Below, in pieces: positions 12,591 through 26,160 of a stretch of 40,526 nt of DNA. The notes beneath the pieces are model-generated. The model did not search any database. It saw only the letters and a list, made by a program, of their open reading frames with translations, and was not told the origin of the DNA. The stretch is taken from assembly GCA_033557835.1 (NCBI GenBank), contig JAWQRO010000384.1, positions 1 to 40,526 of the forward strand, in the 5' to 3' direction. A program made the translations under genes and the position numbers. The first letter of the stretch is position 1. Each line of letters starts with the position of its first letter. Origin of the DNA: Helochares maculicollis (lineage: Eukaryota; Arthropoda; Insecta; Coleoptera; Hydrophilidae).

Positions 12591-13680
12591 TCAATATACA
12601 AATACATAAGAAGCATTACATCACGGATATAAGCTCTTTTACATGTTATAACAAATATAATTTTTACCCTCAAGCGTTAATAAAAAAAGGCAGGCTTTAG
12701 TTTCAAAATCGCTTTTCAGTTTATATTTTAATAATGAAGTGCTTGATATGCTACTCGCGTCTAGTTGTTTGTTGTGTGGTTTTCTACGAAATTGCAACAT
12801 TTCAGTTATAGAACATTATACATTTATTTATTACCTTTGTCCAGCGTTTGCCCCCTGAAAGAAGCATGCTTCACTTTGATCTATGTACAATATATAGGTA
12901 ATTCCATTACTTTATCTTAGTCCGTAGGCAATTCATTTGCAAATTCAATTTCCTAACGTAAAGGACGAAGGTTATTTTCTCCTCGATGAAATATGACCAC
13001 AATAGCTTACTAAACACACGACTTCAAACTGTGAAATCAGCTAGATGTATCAATTTCATTGTTTAGTTGGTTCTTCAGAATCAAAACTACAATAAACTTG
13101 TTATTTTAATTAGACCGAGTAGAACTTAAATTGCTTAAATTTAATTAATTAAGATTTTTAGCATCAGCAGAAGTAAACTATTTAAACCATCTTGTCGTCC
13201 TGTACTATATCGTGCAGTTCGTTTAATAAAAATTTTATCTGGAAATTCCTGAAAAAGCTACTCGAAATCTGACGCTTTTTATAAAATTTATCTTTGTTGA
13301 GTGTGGTGTTCAAGCTCTCCCCGCAGTTCAGCAGCCTTTTTAACGTAAATCTCTAGGGCGAAGCAGACTACAAAAGAAACAAATAAAAACGGTTAGCTAG
13401 AAAAATTGAACGCATAAATTTTGTATTTGCGGATCTAGTAAAGATTTGTTGATTAATTTTACTCGCTTTTTTCGTCATATCTATATTTATTTATGCAATA
13501 TTTCGCAAATCGGGACTTTTTAGGTAACGTCAATACAACAAATTGTATTTACATTAAAACCACTTTAGTTTTAAAATATTTTAAGGAAAATTATTGGTAC
13601 TGCAATGTCAACACGTTAACAAGTGTATTAGTGGAGGATCATAATGTTGTAGTTGTAATAAAATAACCCATTCAATACAA

Positions 13681-13697
13681 TAATAATAATAATAATA
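13681..13697. repeat. TAA trinucleotide run
   Basis: About six TAA units inside the giant intron; a simple repeat with no evident role. Confidence 0.85.
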
Positions 13698-16600
13698 AAA
13701 TGACTTTTAATTGTTGAAAGTGGCCGTTACTACAAAGCTCAAATTTATTAAAATTGCAAATATTTATAAAATATGTTTTAGAAAAAAATGGATCAATATG
13801 ATTAGCATTCTATAGAGGATAAGAAATAATTTAAAAATATTCTCCTAAGAAAAGCAGGCTCACTTTAAACTGGCCTTAAAAATTACTTTGAACTAAAACA
13901 TTACAGTAAATATCACTTGCTCTCAATATTTATTTTTCTAAAGAGATGCCTTACGCAAAGACTCCTCTAATCCACTAAACATTTCTATATGTTTCTTTGA
14001 GAATTTATTTTTACTTGATTTTTGTTTAATATTGCTCCTTATATTTTTTTAGAAATGTTTTCACGTCATATCTTCTTGATATTTGATATTGAATAGTTAT
14101 GAAATATTTTTTATTTTATTACATTATGGTTTAGATAATTTTAATAGTTTTAACAATTGTGTGTATATTTCGTTAGAAGCATCTACGATAATTATATTTC
14201 TTATCTCTTAAATGATAGAATTTCAATTACTTTAAGTCAAGATATCTTTAAAATGATCTACAAAGATTATATTATGCTTTCCTCGTGGCTATTGAGTTTT
14301 ACGTGGAATTGAAAGTTATTTGGAAAAGCTTAAGCTGAGTTTTGTTTTCATCGTATCCCCGTGTCCTTGTTTAATAACATTTACGTTTTTGACACATTTG
14401 CCTGTATCTATATAAAACATTAAATCTATATATTGAAAGTCTTTCAAAAACGGATACAATCATTAGTGCCCATTCATAAATAGATATATAATTTTTTAGT
14501 AGTATTGCTTGAGCAAACATTCAATTTAAAAAATAAATCGAATCAAAACTTGGATTGTATTACAACATAAGTAAATACAGCCAGAGGCATACGTGCCAAT
14601 CTATTTTATTGTCGGAACAATGCAAACTTTGTTCGGTGAATACCACAGTTACTGAAATGAACAGAAATGTTTGCTATGAGCAGATATCCGTTATTGTCAT
14701 CCCTTGCAACACAGATAACCAGCATCACAACCGTAAATTTTGTAAGAGGGTTTGTTAGAGATGACTATATAATTTGTTTTAATATCACACCGCAAAGTGT
14801 TGATACACGAAATAAATTTAACGAAATATTTTGGCTTGTAATTTTGATTCCACACACAAACAATGAAGACGTACTACAAAGTAAAGGAAGTGACGTGTCA
14901 TGTTTAAAATTCATCACCACTTGAAATGTAAGGGCTATGCCTGGGGTTGTATTGTTTTAACTAAATCAGTGCGGTAGAAAACCTTATCTAAAACGCTGTA
15001 TTAAAATAAATTTCATGGTGAATACTAATTTAGCTACATAACCGGGAGGCAAAATGCAAATTCTATTGCAATTTAGAACGAAAATTTTAAAAGACAACAA
15101 GGTATATTTGCGTTTTTGAGAAATTTCTTATAAAAAAATCAGAAATTAAAACCTCGAGCTAAATATTTTTACTGATTCGTTTAAAATAGATTTGTTCTAT
15201 ATAACAAAGCAGTAGAGTGAATTTTAAATCTAAATTACTATATAAACATAATAAATTACTTTCGTTCAACAAAAATTTCATCTTCCTTTCATCATGTTCT
15301 CAGGAGCTGTGAATATTTTACCGGGCCATCGGTGTCCAGGGGTTTAGCAATATTTCGACGCGTACACCTTTGATCTTTTACACAAGTCAACAAGCGGAGA
15401 CCATTTGGATTTCTCTTGTTTAAATAATAAATAAAAATGCCGTCAGGCTAGATGAAACACAAAAAAGGCGGCTTTTGAACCCGGATATTGATGAGCTACC
15501 GGAAACTTGCAATCAATCTAAAAAATCGTTATTTAACTGTGTTCAAAGTGGACGCAGCGTAAAGAAAATCGCATAAAAAGTTCCTACGGCGAGTGCTGAA
15601 AATATTTTCTGGGTCATTTTGCTACGAATTTATCTTCGGTCGAGTCACAGACCGGGCTTCGAGCATCTAACCAACTCTAATCGTTTATATTTCCGGGCAC
15701 AATATCTTTGTTGTGATCCGGCTCAACGTTCTCGCCAAAAACAAAACTTTATCGTTTTGTCCTCTTGACGAGAAACTAATACTTTTTAATTCGGGCGCCA
15801 GCAGAAAAATATAAAATCGCCCGCTTAAAACGCTTGATGTTTAGATTGGGGTGCCAGTACTAAATTTGAAGGGCATTAAGTTGATTATGGCCGTGGGAAG
15901 TGAGAAGTAATGATTGATTTTTGCGAGGTGGAAATTGAAGCCGATATTATCATTGATATGTATTTGGATTTAGGATATACAATCATGTTTACGCTATTTG
16001 CGGCTTGCATAAATGAGGTAAAAAACAGGATAAATATGTATATGTAAATGTATAGCGGAGGAAAATATATCACACTAAATTAATAAATAAGTGATATTTC
16101 TTAATAGATAAACCATTTTGTTTATATTCTCAGTAGTAACAATTTGCAGAAAACACTTTAAAGTGATACGATTTTATAATTTTATACACTCAATACTTTT
16201 TCTATGTTTTCTATCGAATTTGTGTTCATTTCAAGTGACGTTATAATTACATTGTTATCAACATTGAAGCATTTAAATATGTAAATACGTTGCTTTGCAG
16301 CATAACTATATGTACAATGTATATTTTAGTAAGGTTAATCCAGTGAATAAACCGCTTTCAATAGAATATTAAGAGAGGGTGTTTGGGCTTGGTTGTAAAC
16401 TGCTGCAAATCTAGTACAATGTTTATTTATACTGAATTAGTAAAATCTAATACAAACACGATTGTCTCTCAGGAAATTTATGTCTCTACCGAAATTTCGT
16501 TTTTGAAGTAAATCCCGAAAACCATATGCACGTTCCAGATTAATATCCGCGCTCATAAATTTATTCATAGAACATCATCTCGAGTACTTTCATGGACCGT

Positions 16601-17717
16601 TGATTCTGCAGTTTGTGGTTTGTCCGTGACGGGAGCAAATCACTTCGTGTCAAAATGGTGGGGAATTTAATGTCGGTGGTCCTAAGAGAATTCCATATCC
16701 ATTACAACTGCGACCGAATGCCTAAGGAAGAGATGATACCAGAGTGTAACAGGTCCAAAGGGTAATTTTTCATCGCGACCTGTTGATTATTTCATCATTC
16801 TTGACACACGCGCATGACTGGCATCGATTTGCACTGTAACGTTAATCTTTTTCATACAGTTCTTTTATTTTATAGAAAAAGCTAATTAATGTAAAATATT
16901 AATGTTTCAGTCAAGTCGATGATCGGAGTTGCGTACCACTTGGGACAATGAAAATATTAGATATAAAACAGTCGTATTTTTGCTGAAATTTAATCAGAAG
17001 TTTACTACTAACAACTGTCTTATAATCTTTATTTTTCTGTATCACGCGAGTATTAGTAGTAAAGCACGGCACATTTCCGCTTCCCATTTTAGGAAAAATA
17101 AACAGAATAAATGATAATGTGCACGAAATGAGAGACTTGCAACATTTTAGGGTTTTTGATATTTTTGAGGGAAACTCAGCTATTATTATGCAACTCAAAA
17201 ATGGCTTTTTAAATGGAACCTATGAACTAGATGGAATCATAAACATAAGTTCTATTTAAAATATCGCTGCAACATTATGAACTTTTATTACTACCTAATA
17301 GTAAGTGCAAAAATGTATTTAATCTTTATGTACCAAGTAAATTAACATAAAAACAGCTTAGTATTTATCTTGGAAAACCGACATCGACATCATAACAAGC
17401 CGGTACTTTCGCTCAACGTCTATGCCTTATTTTATTGCTGATATAGATGCACGATGATACACTTTATTATAAGTTATTTTTCAACAAGTGTCCCAATTTT
17501 CCTACTTTTAAAAATATGGAGTGTCTCCACTCAAAATTCCCAACAAGATGTGAATTAAATTAATGGTCGTACTTTTACTAATTTAAAAATCAGTCATAAA
17601 ACACTATTTAACTAAATCTTTATTCTTTTGAATTATAATCTTCAGTCGAATTTCGGCATAAAATATGATTAATCCATAAAGTTAACTTATCTTCTAACAT
17701 CTTCCAAACCTGTAAGC

Positions 17718-17917
17718 TTCGCCTTCAGGGCAGCCGATTCGAGTGTCGCTCTTCAAAAGAACGTCAACCAAATTTTCTAACAAACGCTAATATTTTACTG
17801 AGACATTTAATAAAAGGTTTGTTGATACTTTTAGTATCAAAATGCTTTTGGATGTTCGAAACTTAGGTTGACGATCTTAATTGAGAGCGAAGCCTGAATC
17901 GGCTGCGTCGAAGGCGA
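17718..17917. repeat. Foldback (MITE-like) element, copy A
   Basis: The left arm (about 17718-17775) contains GCAGCCGATTCGAG, TCGCTCT and ACGTCAACC. The right arm (about 17858-17917) is its imperfect reverse complement, containing GGTTGACGATC, AGAGCGA and GAATCGGCTGC. The arms are about 55 bases and flank roughly 80 bases. A 15-base block, TTTATTCTTTTGAAT, at 17619-17633 recurs ahead of copy B, so the repeated unit extends beyond the arms. No open frame lies inside; this fits a non-autonomous DNA transposon or foldback element. Confidence 0.75.
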
Positions 17918-18186
17918 TTTGTATATATCACGGTATAATTTCTTTTGTTTAATTAATCATGTTTTTGTGTCGCGACTGGATTGGAGTTGACGATTAAAAC
18001 GTATAAACAAAATCAAGTTTCCTTGAGTACAATTATAAAACAGTTTTTCAACGATTTTCGATAACTACAACTTGTTATAGAAGAGTCCTTTACTCAATTG
18101 TTTATTCTTTTGAATCGTGAATTACAATCTGGGCGTAAAAACGTAATTATTCAAGAAAGTAAGGATGCCTTTCAACATTTGCAAAG

Positions 18187-18457
18187 CGTCTTAGCTGTGC
18201 CTGCAGCGCAACCAATTCGAGCGTCGCTCTCAGTTAGGAGTGTCGATCTAAGCTTCTTACATCTAGAATCATTCCGCTGCTAAGAACGTCAACTAAGACC
18301 TTTTATTATATATCATAATGACATTTGTTAATATGTTTAGCAATGCTATTTAATAAACACTTAGTTGAAACTTGTATTAGCGGAATGTCTTATGAATGTT
18401 AGAAACTTAGGTGGACACTCTTAATTGGGGCGAAGCTTGAATCGGCGCATCTTACCC
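18187..18457. repeat. Foldback (MITE-like) element, copy B
   Basis: A diverged direct copy of the element at 17718-17917. Its right arm, 18402-18445, matches 17858-17902 with only a handful of differences. The left arm (about 18200-18256) carries CAATTCGAGCGTCGCTCTCA, the imperfect complement of the right arm. Complementarity continues inward: CATTCCGCT near 18270 pairs with AGCGGAATG near 18379, and TCAACTAA near 18289 pairs with TTAGTTGA at 18361. The whole segment could therefore form a hairpin about 270 bases long. The flanking block TTTATTCTTTTGAAT is at 18101-18115. Confidence 0.75.
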
Positions 18458-18572
18458 GTTTTACAGATCTAAGAAGATAACTTTATTTTCATGATTAATT
18501 TGTAATGTAAAACGTGAGGCAAATAGGGACTAAGAGAGGGAGCGACAACCCTTCATACACAGATATCAAATC

Positions 18573-18640
18573 AAAAATGGTCAAAATAGATTCGGGAGCT
18601 TTCAAAACTTCGTATAGAAATCCGAGAACTTAAATATCTA
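18573..18640 (+). repeat. Interspersed repeat tail, copy 1 (possible LINE 3' end)
   Basis: 18573-18599 matches 19035-19061 at 24 of 27 bases (core AAAAATGGTCAAAAT then GATTCRGGRGC) and is followed by a CAAAACTTCG-type block. The order CA-rich run, TGGTCAAAAT, GATTCGGG, TTCAAAA resembles the 3' ends of RTE-like LINEs in insects. That identity is from memory and tentative. Confidence 0.5.
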
Positions 18641-19034
18641 TTTTATGCAGGTAAAGTGCCAGTTCCGAATTTCCAATTTACACGAAACTATTTCCTATTG
18701 CAAATTTTACAATGTTTAACGTTTTATAACAACTTTGTAATTTTGTTCATTCGAAGGCTTTGGAATTTACGAAATTTAAAAACATTGTACTTTTGGTGCT
18801 GTGATAATGTTGAAAATACGTATATATCAGTTTTTTGCTATCTTTAAGATCTGCACGAAATTTTAATTCGATAGTTTAGTTTTAACGCTTAGTTTAGTTG
18901 AAATACTTTCAAATCTGTGTAGGTAATCAGGTGCTTTCAGTAGTTCTACGTACCTCAAAAGTTGATACTCCACCTCAAATGGTCTATCTGCTAGTGTTTA
19001 CATACACACACATACAACACACAGACAACATGCT

Positions 19035-19110
19035 AAAAATGGTCAAAATGGATTCAGGGGCACTCAGTAGATCTTCAAAATTTCCAGGTCGAAATTTTTC
19101 ATGATCCAAA
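19035..19110 (+). repeat. Interspersed repeat tail, copy 2 (possible LINE 3' end)
   Basis: Second copy of the 18573 repeat, preceded by an ACACAC-rich stretch (18999-19025) and followed by TTCAAAATTTCC and GTCGAAATTTTTC. Both copies lie in the same orientation just beyond the foldback pair, so 17.6-19.1 kb is a repeat cluster. Confidence 0.5.
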
Positions 19111-22100
19111 TACTTTCTTTTTACTAAACTTCGAATGTAAATAGGGAATGTAAAAAAACTAAAACATATAACTTTCTGCTGCCTATATATTTTGCTAATA
19201 AATTGTAAAATTTGTCATGATTACAGCGGTATATTGATAATAATGAAAGTTTTATACTGAAAGTATTCTTACAGTCGTATAATTAATTTTAATGGTGAAA
19301 ATATTTTCACAATCAATAATAATACAAGAGTCACAGGATGCAGATTCCATCCAAAACTTCTCAAAGCTATCATAATATAATGGGAAAACTTGCTTTAAAA
19401 CATTATTACGACCGTCGACTAAAAACGAAGTCTTAAATGAGCGAACTACAAAACCGCAATACATCATAAAGCTACCAAAGTTAAAAAGTCCACAATTTAA
19501 TAAATTAACTGGTTCCTAAGTACTTATCGAGTTGAGGCAAACTTCCCATGAAATACGGCTCAAAGTTCTAAATGTTTTGTGAAAACGCTTATTTATGGAG
19601 GTAATCTCTAGTCTGCGAGTTGTTGGGGTTCAGTCGTCCCCATCAGCTTGACTTTGCCTCCAAACTGATTTACATCTTATTCTCGTCATGCTGATTATTG
19701 AATATTGCTTCCGAATATCTCAGATTTGCGTTTCGCGCAAAGCCTTTTCGAGAAGTTCAACTACCTGCTCCACATATCCTAGGGGAGTTAAACAGCTTCA
19801 GCATGGCGCAAACAAAAAAGGACTGTCTACTAAAAAAATTCATAAATCCCTGCTTAGAATCAATAAACGAGACTCCCTATGCACGCCTCTAACTCATTCA
19901 TTATGATTGATTCTTCTGTTTAATAAGTTTACTTGAAATGGAAACTAGCGCAATTGCAGGATTTACGAATTTTTATTTAAGAACATCGTTAGTAGCCCTC
20001 AAGAATACTTTTAGTGTGATATTTCAATTTAAATTGCAAATCCTGCATAAAATTTCCATCTAACACAGAAAAAGATGCTGGATTTCATCTCGTATATAAT
20101 TTAGTCATTTCAATCAATGCCAGCAGAGAATTCTTTGTCAGCTAGAAATTTCACCAGCAAACGATGCTTTTAGATAGGCTGAATTATGAAACAGCAGATT
20201 TTATACGGAACATGTACGGACAGAAGCAGCTCAGCTGTGCTGTGGTTGGCCAAAAATCCAGCTGGTTATTAAATATGGAACTCTATTTAAAATCGCTGGC
20301 ATAGCACCGAGAAATATTTTACATTTTTAATTGCCTCTTTTTTAACCCTGCTTAATCCTTCTTACGCCCTACTGAATATAACGCCGGTATAATATATAAA
20401 ATGATCATATCCAATTTGGAATTAAAATCACCACATATTTTCTAAGTTTCATACATGCATAATAATTAAAAGTGTTTGAACTTAATTGAAATATGCGACT
20501 ATTAGTTTAGAATCTCAAAGGGTTGACGTAAATGCTGCTCATTATTTGATTACTTCAACTTTCCGAACTTGTAGAGACCACCGCATCCTCTTCCAATTGA
20601 TGAAAATTTGCTTCCATTAATGGCGCAAGGGCTGCAGACAAACTTTCAATCAATTACCGCAAGATGTGACCGTAAAAGTAGGTATAGTGGCTTCAGCTGC
20701 GGATGCCCTGATCGTTATGGATATTCAAAAACTTCTGTTTTTTTTAGCCGTATCCCCATCGCATTGTATCGATTTTTTTATCGTTTGATTGTAAAATAGG
20801 GATTAAGAAGAGTTTTATAGAGGACTATAATATTGATTACGGTTTATACCAAGGCAATAAATTTTGCGAATTTTGGATGAGGGTCACATTTGATCGTATC
20901 TGTGAATATGTGAAGCTAACAAACACCATATGTGATCAAAAATAAGTCTAGCTAGGTTTGTAAAGTAATATCTGCAGAAATAAAACTGTATACTATAAAA
21001 AAACAGATTTAATTTTATTTAGCAAATTTACCGTTACGCAAATGTGTTTAACGCAAATAGTTAACTAGTTATCTTAGTTAATATACAAAATATGTAATAC
21101 ATATGACGTACTAAGTATAAATTTCTCTTGAATTTCTGAAACAAAACAAAATTTTGCAGCTTTTACAAAACTAAATAAACAGTGGGAATTCAATTCTGAC
21201 AAAAATATGATTAGCTATAATTTTTAAAACATAATCTGTACGCCCTTGGGAAAAATCATGTTTTATGTCTGCCGTGCATCAGGTGTATAATAGCAAGTAT
21301 TTATTAAATTAGTAAATAAATGACGACATCGCGTGTTTCGCTTACAATATCGTGACAATATCTTCCTATGTAGTGAAATCTGGCGAATTACAACTGAAAC
21401 CCCGGCAATTCAATCTAAAGTGGTGTCGAGACCACATTCCCTTTTTACATTCTAAGCGGCTATTTTTTCCTTAGACTAAATTTACCCATTTCCACATATT
21501 ATTACTCCCTAATGGGACTTTCAGTTTCGTAAACATTCCAGTTTAAGAATGTAGGTAATGGTTTCTTGCTCAAAACACCCATGCAAATTTAATGACATCC
21601 TTTTAGGAGTTTTCTTTATTATCAAGCTGACGATGCGATGTGACGCAGCGGAAGAAATAAGCTTGAGCAAGCGGGTATCAATTTAAAAATTTCATTAAGG
21701 AGCCTCCTAATGTAATTACTCGCCTGCGTTTTCGATTCAAAATAAATTTAATGAAGTAAAATCCTACCCCAAACAAACTGTGGGTAATTTGGGAAAACAT
21801 TTTTCTTTCCGTAACTGAAAAGGCGGAAAGTGGGTAGACTTTCCTTGAGGCTTTGTTTAGCTTTTTTAGTGCTATTGAGGGATATGCGAATTATTTTGTT
21901 AGTTATCAAAGCGAAAATACGATACGCAACATCAAAAGAGAAATAAAATATCTCCAATAGTTGATGTAAAACAGTTGTTCCGCAGAAAAAAAGTCCTATA
22001 CAAAGCGCGGCGCTACGTTGCTTCGGATTTTGCAAGGCATCGCGACGCCTCGCCAATTCAAAATTAGCTGATCTCGACAAGTATTTATTATATCGCGATT

Positions 22101-24251
22101 AAATCTATTTTGCGATATCGCCCAGAATGAATGATTCATAAAAAAGTTAGCAATTCAGAGAAATTTGTTGATTTAACCAGTCGTTGGCTTGCAACACTTT
22201 GTAATACAACCAAATATCCCGCAGATCTCAAAATATTTTAATTTGGAACTTAAATTGGACTGCAAAGTTATTCGAATGGAAACTCAATTGCCATTTGTTA
22301 TATCTTACTTCAGTCAGGAGTAATAATGCTGCAGTCTGGTCGGCCGACTAAAATAAAGCGAAAGTTAGAGAATTGAGTCTCCCTAAAAGAACCCTTTGTG
22401 CCAGTTGCGCTAATTAAGGCTCCCAAGCTTCGGGTTTATTTAAATCTATGGTTCTGTGTGGGAATTTTGGAAATAAATTGTTATTTTTGATTTTATCAAT
22501 GCCACAACTCGTAATTTTCGCATGATAGCTTTGGAAATACCCGCAACATTCTTTTTTTATACCATTCACACTCATTAAAAGCGGTTAATGATTAAAAAAC
22601 AGCTGACTATCCGGAAAATGATGACTCCTTTCAAAAATAAGCGCATTTAATGAAAATTAATGCTTCCTAATTGGTTTTGCGGACATGGTTTATTCACACA
22701 CATAGAGTTTAATGCTGGGTGTCAACCAACACGCTTAGACAAAACAGTAAATATTGGATGAGTGCCACGATTAAGTGAAACAGAATTTTGGATTCACAAT
22801 TACACAAAATTGGGGACTCTGAACTCACTGACTGAGGTTTGTAGAAATCAGCTGACGTGTATAAATCAAGGGGACGTGTTCCGAGGTGAAAAGTTCGCGA
22901 CCAACTTTATTTCCCTAGAATTTTCCCATGGGCAGTCGCTTTCTACAATCTTTTAATGCGTATTAGCATTCTTTGAATTGTTTCAGACAAAAATTTTTAC
23001 TGGGAAGTGTAGGAATTTTCAGGAAATTTTATTTGGAATATTCTAGAGAGACTATCTATTTGTGAATCCACATGTAAATACACGTGCTAAGACGAGATAT
23101 TATAACTTTCAATGTAGACTCGGAGTTTTGACGTTTTTTTTATTAAGTAACCAATTTAGAATGGAGTATCTATTTTTGTTGAGTGACAGCACTTTTGTGT
23201 TTCAACCAAAGTCCGCGCGTGCCAAATTTTGTTTTATTTCACGATTTGCGTGAAATTTGTCGCTCTTCTTCCATAGCTTGTGTTTTTTGTAGAGATTTCA
23301 GCTGGTGATAATCAATTTGGACATAATGGTACTTGGAAAAACACGTGGCTGTTTCGTCATAGAAATTACTGGTCTAGTACGCAAAAAATATGTTTGCATA
23401 AATAATCGATCAGATGTGTGGTAAAATAATTGATATATTACTGGTTCATACATATAATTTATACTAGCACATGATAATAATAATGTGTACCTACTGCTTT
23501 CGAGTGGTTTCAGCACACCGTTTTATTTATAGATGCACATGTTATGTGTTTATTTTCACGTTTGAAGCAATAAACACACTTTTATTATTTTACCACGTTT
23601 ATGACACCAAGTAAAACGCGACAATATACAGGACGTCCCAGTAATGTTATTGTTACGTGGGTCTGGACACTTTCTGAACGTGAAAAGTAATGACGTACTC
23701 ATTTTGTTTAAGAACTTGGAACGATTTATAAGAAATTTGCTGCTGAGCTGTTTTATTCAAATATTAGGCTTGATATAAGCAAATAGCAATCATTTGATTA
23801 AATGGGAGATGGGATAGTCTATTCTTATGTTAATGTTTCAACAGCTAAGCATTCTATATATAAGCACCTTCTTTGTAACTAATTTTTTTCCTGGATTGCT
23901 GGACTGGATAAAGTATATCTAAAGTAATTTTTGACAGTTTTATATAGTATTTATAAAAACGTGTTCATACTAAAAGTAATTAGTTGCTGTATAAAAAAAA
24001 GAATATTCATATACGAAGTATAGCTAATGAAAGCTATTGCGATCATTTTCACATTTTCATTGAATTCAAAATTTAGCAAATATGAAATTTTGGCTCGATC
24101 GACTCCGAAATAGAGAACAGGAGAACGTAGTTTATTCCAAATATTTATGTTTTAATTGATCCTCTGAGGAGCATGGATACAAAATTCAAAAGTCAAGCAC
24201 TGAAATTTGTTGCCGCCTAGTTGAGAAAACGTGCGGTATTTTTCTTAATGA

Positions 24252-24752
24252 GTGGGAAGAGTCAATATTTTTATAAAATATATGAACCTTTGCATAATAA
24301 TAACGTCTTTGTGTTGCTTCAAAAAGTTTGAGACAACTGTTATGAAACGAAGACGTTTTTGCAGTGCTTATTCGCGATTTGCTTGCTTCCCTCGCTCATA
24401 CATTGCATATTTACGATTGAGAAATGAGCACGCATTAAAAACAACAAATTTTAAAGTCGTTTTACATTATTATTTGATTTGGCAATTATATTCTGAAGTG
24501 TGCTTATTCCTTAATGTATCTCCGTTGTGCGAGGAAGCTTTTTGGTTTTGATGGATGTTTTTGCCAGACTTAATGTTGTTACGCGGGGGGTTTCGTCGTA
24601 AATTTAATTTTGTTGGGTCGCGGAATAAGAAATATAAACTTGCATGTCTTGAATACATAGTTCAATTCTTGGACTCTGGTGGATATACTTTCATTCCTAC
24701 GAATTACAAAATGTTCATCAAGTTGCATTCAAAACACATCAAGAACCAGTAA
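24252..24752 (+). other. Near-open frame interrupted by one stop; possible decayed element
   Basis: One reading frame stays open from 24252 to 24752 except for a single TGA at 24549. The part after the stop (GSRNKKYKL, GGYTFIPTN) looks protein-like. The stretch contains copy 2 of the dispersed repeat shared with 6958-7009, which favours a transposon remnant over a host gene. I do not recognise the protein, and two open stretches of this size could arise by chance. Confidence 0.3.
24487..24540 (+). repeat. Dispersed repeat, copy 2
   Basis: Matches 6958-7009 (shared ATATTCTGAAG, then CTTAAT, TATC, CC and TT blocks in register). It lies within the near-open frame 24252-24752. Confidence 0.55.
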
Positions 24753-25971
24753 GTTACACTTATGCGGAGAATACTCCCCTGCTCAATAGGCAACGAAATT
24801 TACAAATGAGTCTTCTTGATTTACTGACTGAGCTACCCTGGTGACTAGTTTTGCGCAATTTAGTCAGTTGAGACCTGAATACAATTATTTAGTTAGTATA
24901 TTCTATATTTGTATATCTTAGACTAAATGTAAATAAGATTGTAAATATGTAACTTTGATTGCTTTTTCTGTAGTTGAATTCATGATCTTAGAGTAATTTT
25001 AACTATAATTAAATAAGTACTTTATAAAGTAAAAATATATTTAGATTTAAACAAGTTTTGCTAGTAAAGTGAAAATGCGTTAAGGCATGAACACACCAAA
25101 ATACTGTTGAGGGATATGTGGGAACAAACAATTTAATTTGATTTCTGCATCGTATATACATACAATTTCATTAAATTATTATATAAATTCGCTAGTATTT
25201 TTATGGTGATGATAAAGGTGATAAAATATTTTGTGCGTTTTTTTTTAGAAAGCTGCATGTAAAACCGTGCAGGTAATATATTTGAGTTGCTTAACACATT
25301 TGAGTTGACTATCAGTTCGCGTTGACGCACCTTATTCAAATGATCAATAAAAACAAAACTGGTGATTAAGTTCTGGACAGATCATTTAGAAATAGTAGTT
25401 ATATTTTAATCTACTAGTTTAAAATTTTGCAGAGAAGAATAAAAAATAAATTAATAGTTAAAAAACTATTCTTCAGAATATTCCCTCTCAAGCTCAAAAC
25501 ATTTTTAGTGGCTGTTCCTCAATTTCTGTATCCTATCTCGAAAGTGATTTTCAGAAAGGCTTTTCTAATACCCATTTACTTCTGCAATGCCTTTTTCATT
25601 TGATGAAAAACGCTTTTCACGTAAACAGTATTTGTGTTAACAGATGAAAGTTAGAGATAGTCAGATCTGGGAACATTCACTTCCAACGTTCGTACTCCAG
25701 TTCGACCAAATTATTTAATTTTTTTTTTCTACAAAGCAGATCTTTTGTCACAAACTTATTCATTCAAGTAGTTTAAAACAGCTTTTTTGTAGTATTCCCC
25801 TATTATTGTCTAACCGATTTGTAGGTAATTTATTATCAAATTTCTTTTTTGCATCACAGACAACGCCTTTGCTTGCTACGGATCTAAACAAACCTGTCTA
25901 CTCTTCAATTTATTGTCGCAGCTCAGGCTTCAAATGGGAAACTCAATTCTCGTCTGTAGCTACGAATCGGC

Positions 25972-26160
25972 TTACGAAATCAAGACGCCGCGCCAAGTAT
26001 CGCTAAGAATGCCTCCATTGTTCAGAATATGTAAAAGCCGTTCAGTAGCGGTGCCCACAACATCAACAAGTTTACTCTTTATCAATCGGTTATTTTCTAA
26101 AACCATATCAAGTACAAAATTAATCACTTCTTCCGAAGCAGCCGTTTTTGGATGTTTACA
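25972..26160 (-). other. Exon-like open stretch, unidentified
   Basis: A GC-richer open frame of about 63 codons on the minus strand, with no early ATG, containing EEVINFVLDMVLENNRL and LLHILNNGGILSDTW. It ends just where a donor-like GTAAGC occurs (25976-25971). A second frame immediately upstream (LAIAFMQGTSYLEDDP) is also open, as if a frameshift separated them. It is either a pseudogene fragment, an exon of an undetected nested gene, or chance. If spliced to the RGK P-loop exon it would be out of frame, so it is not an RGK coding exon. Confidence 0.25.

Noticed and set aside
12835..12854. Possible 20-base minus-strand microexon between CTTCTTTCAG and GTAATA in the RGK intron
   Set aside because: Twenty bases would shift the frame and give a stop in the next exon. 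Such acceptor/donor pairs occur by chance in 24 kb.
21748..22080. 110-codon minus-strand open frame
   Set aside because: No recognisable domain and mixed composition; it looks like a chance frame in a GC-richer intronic patch.
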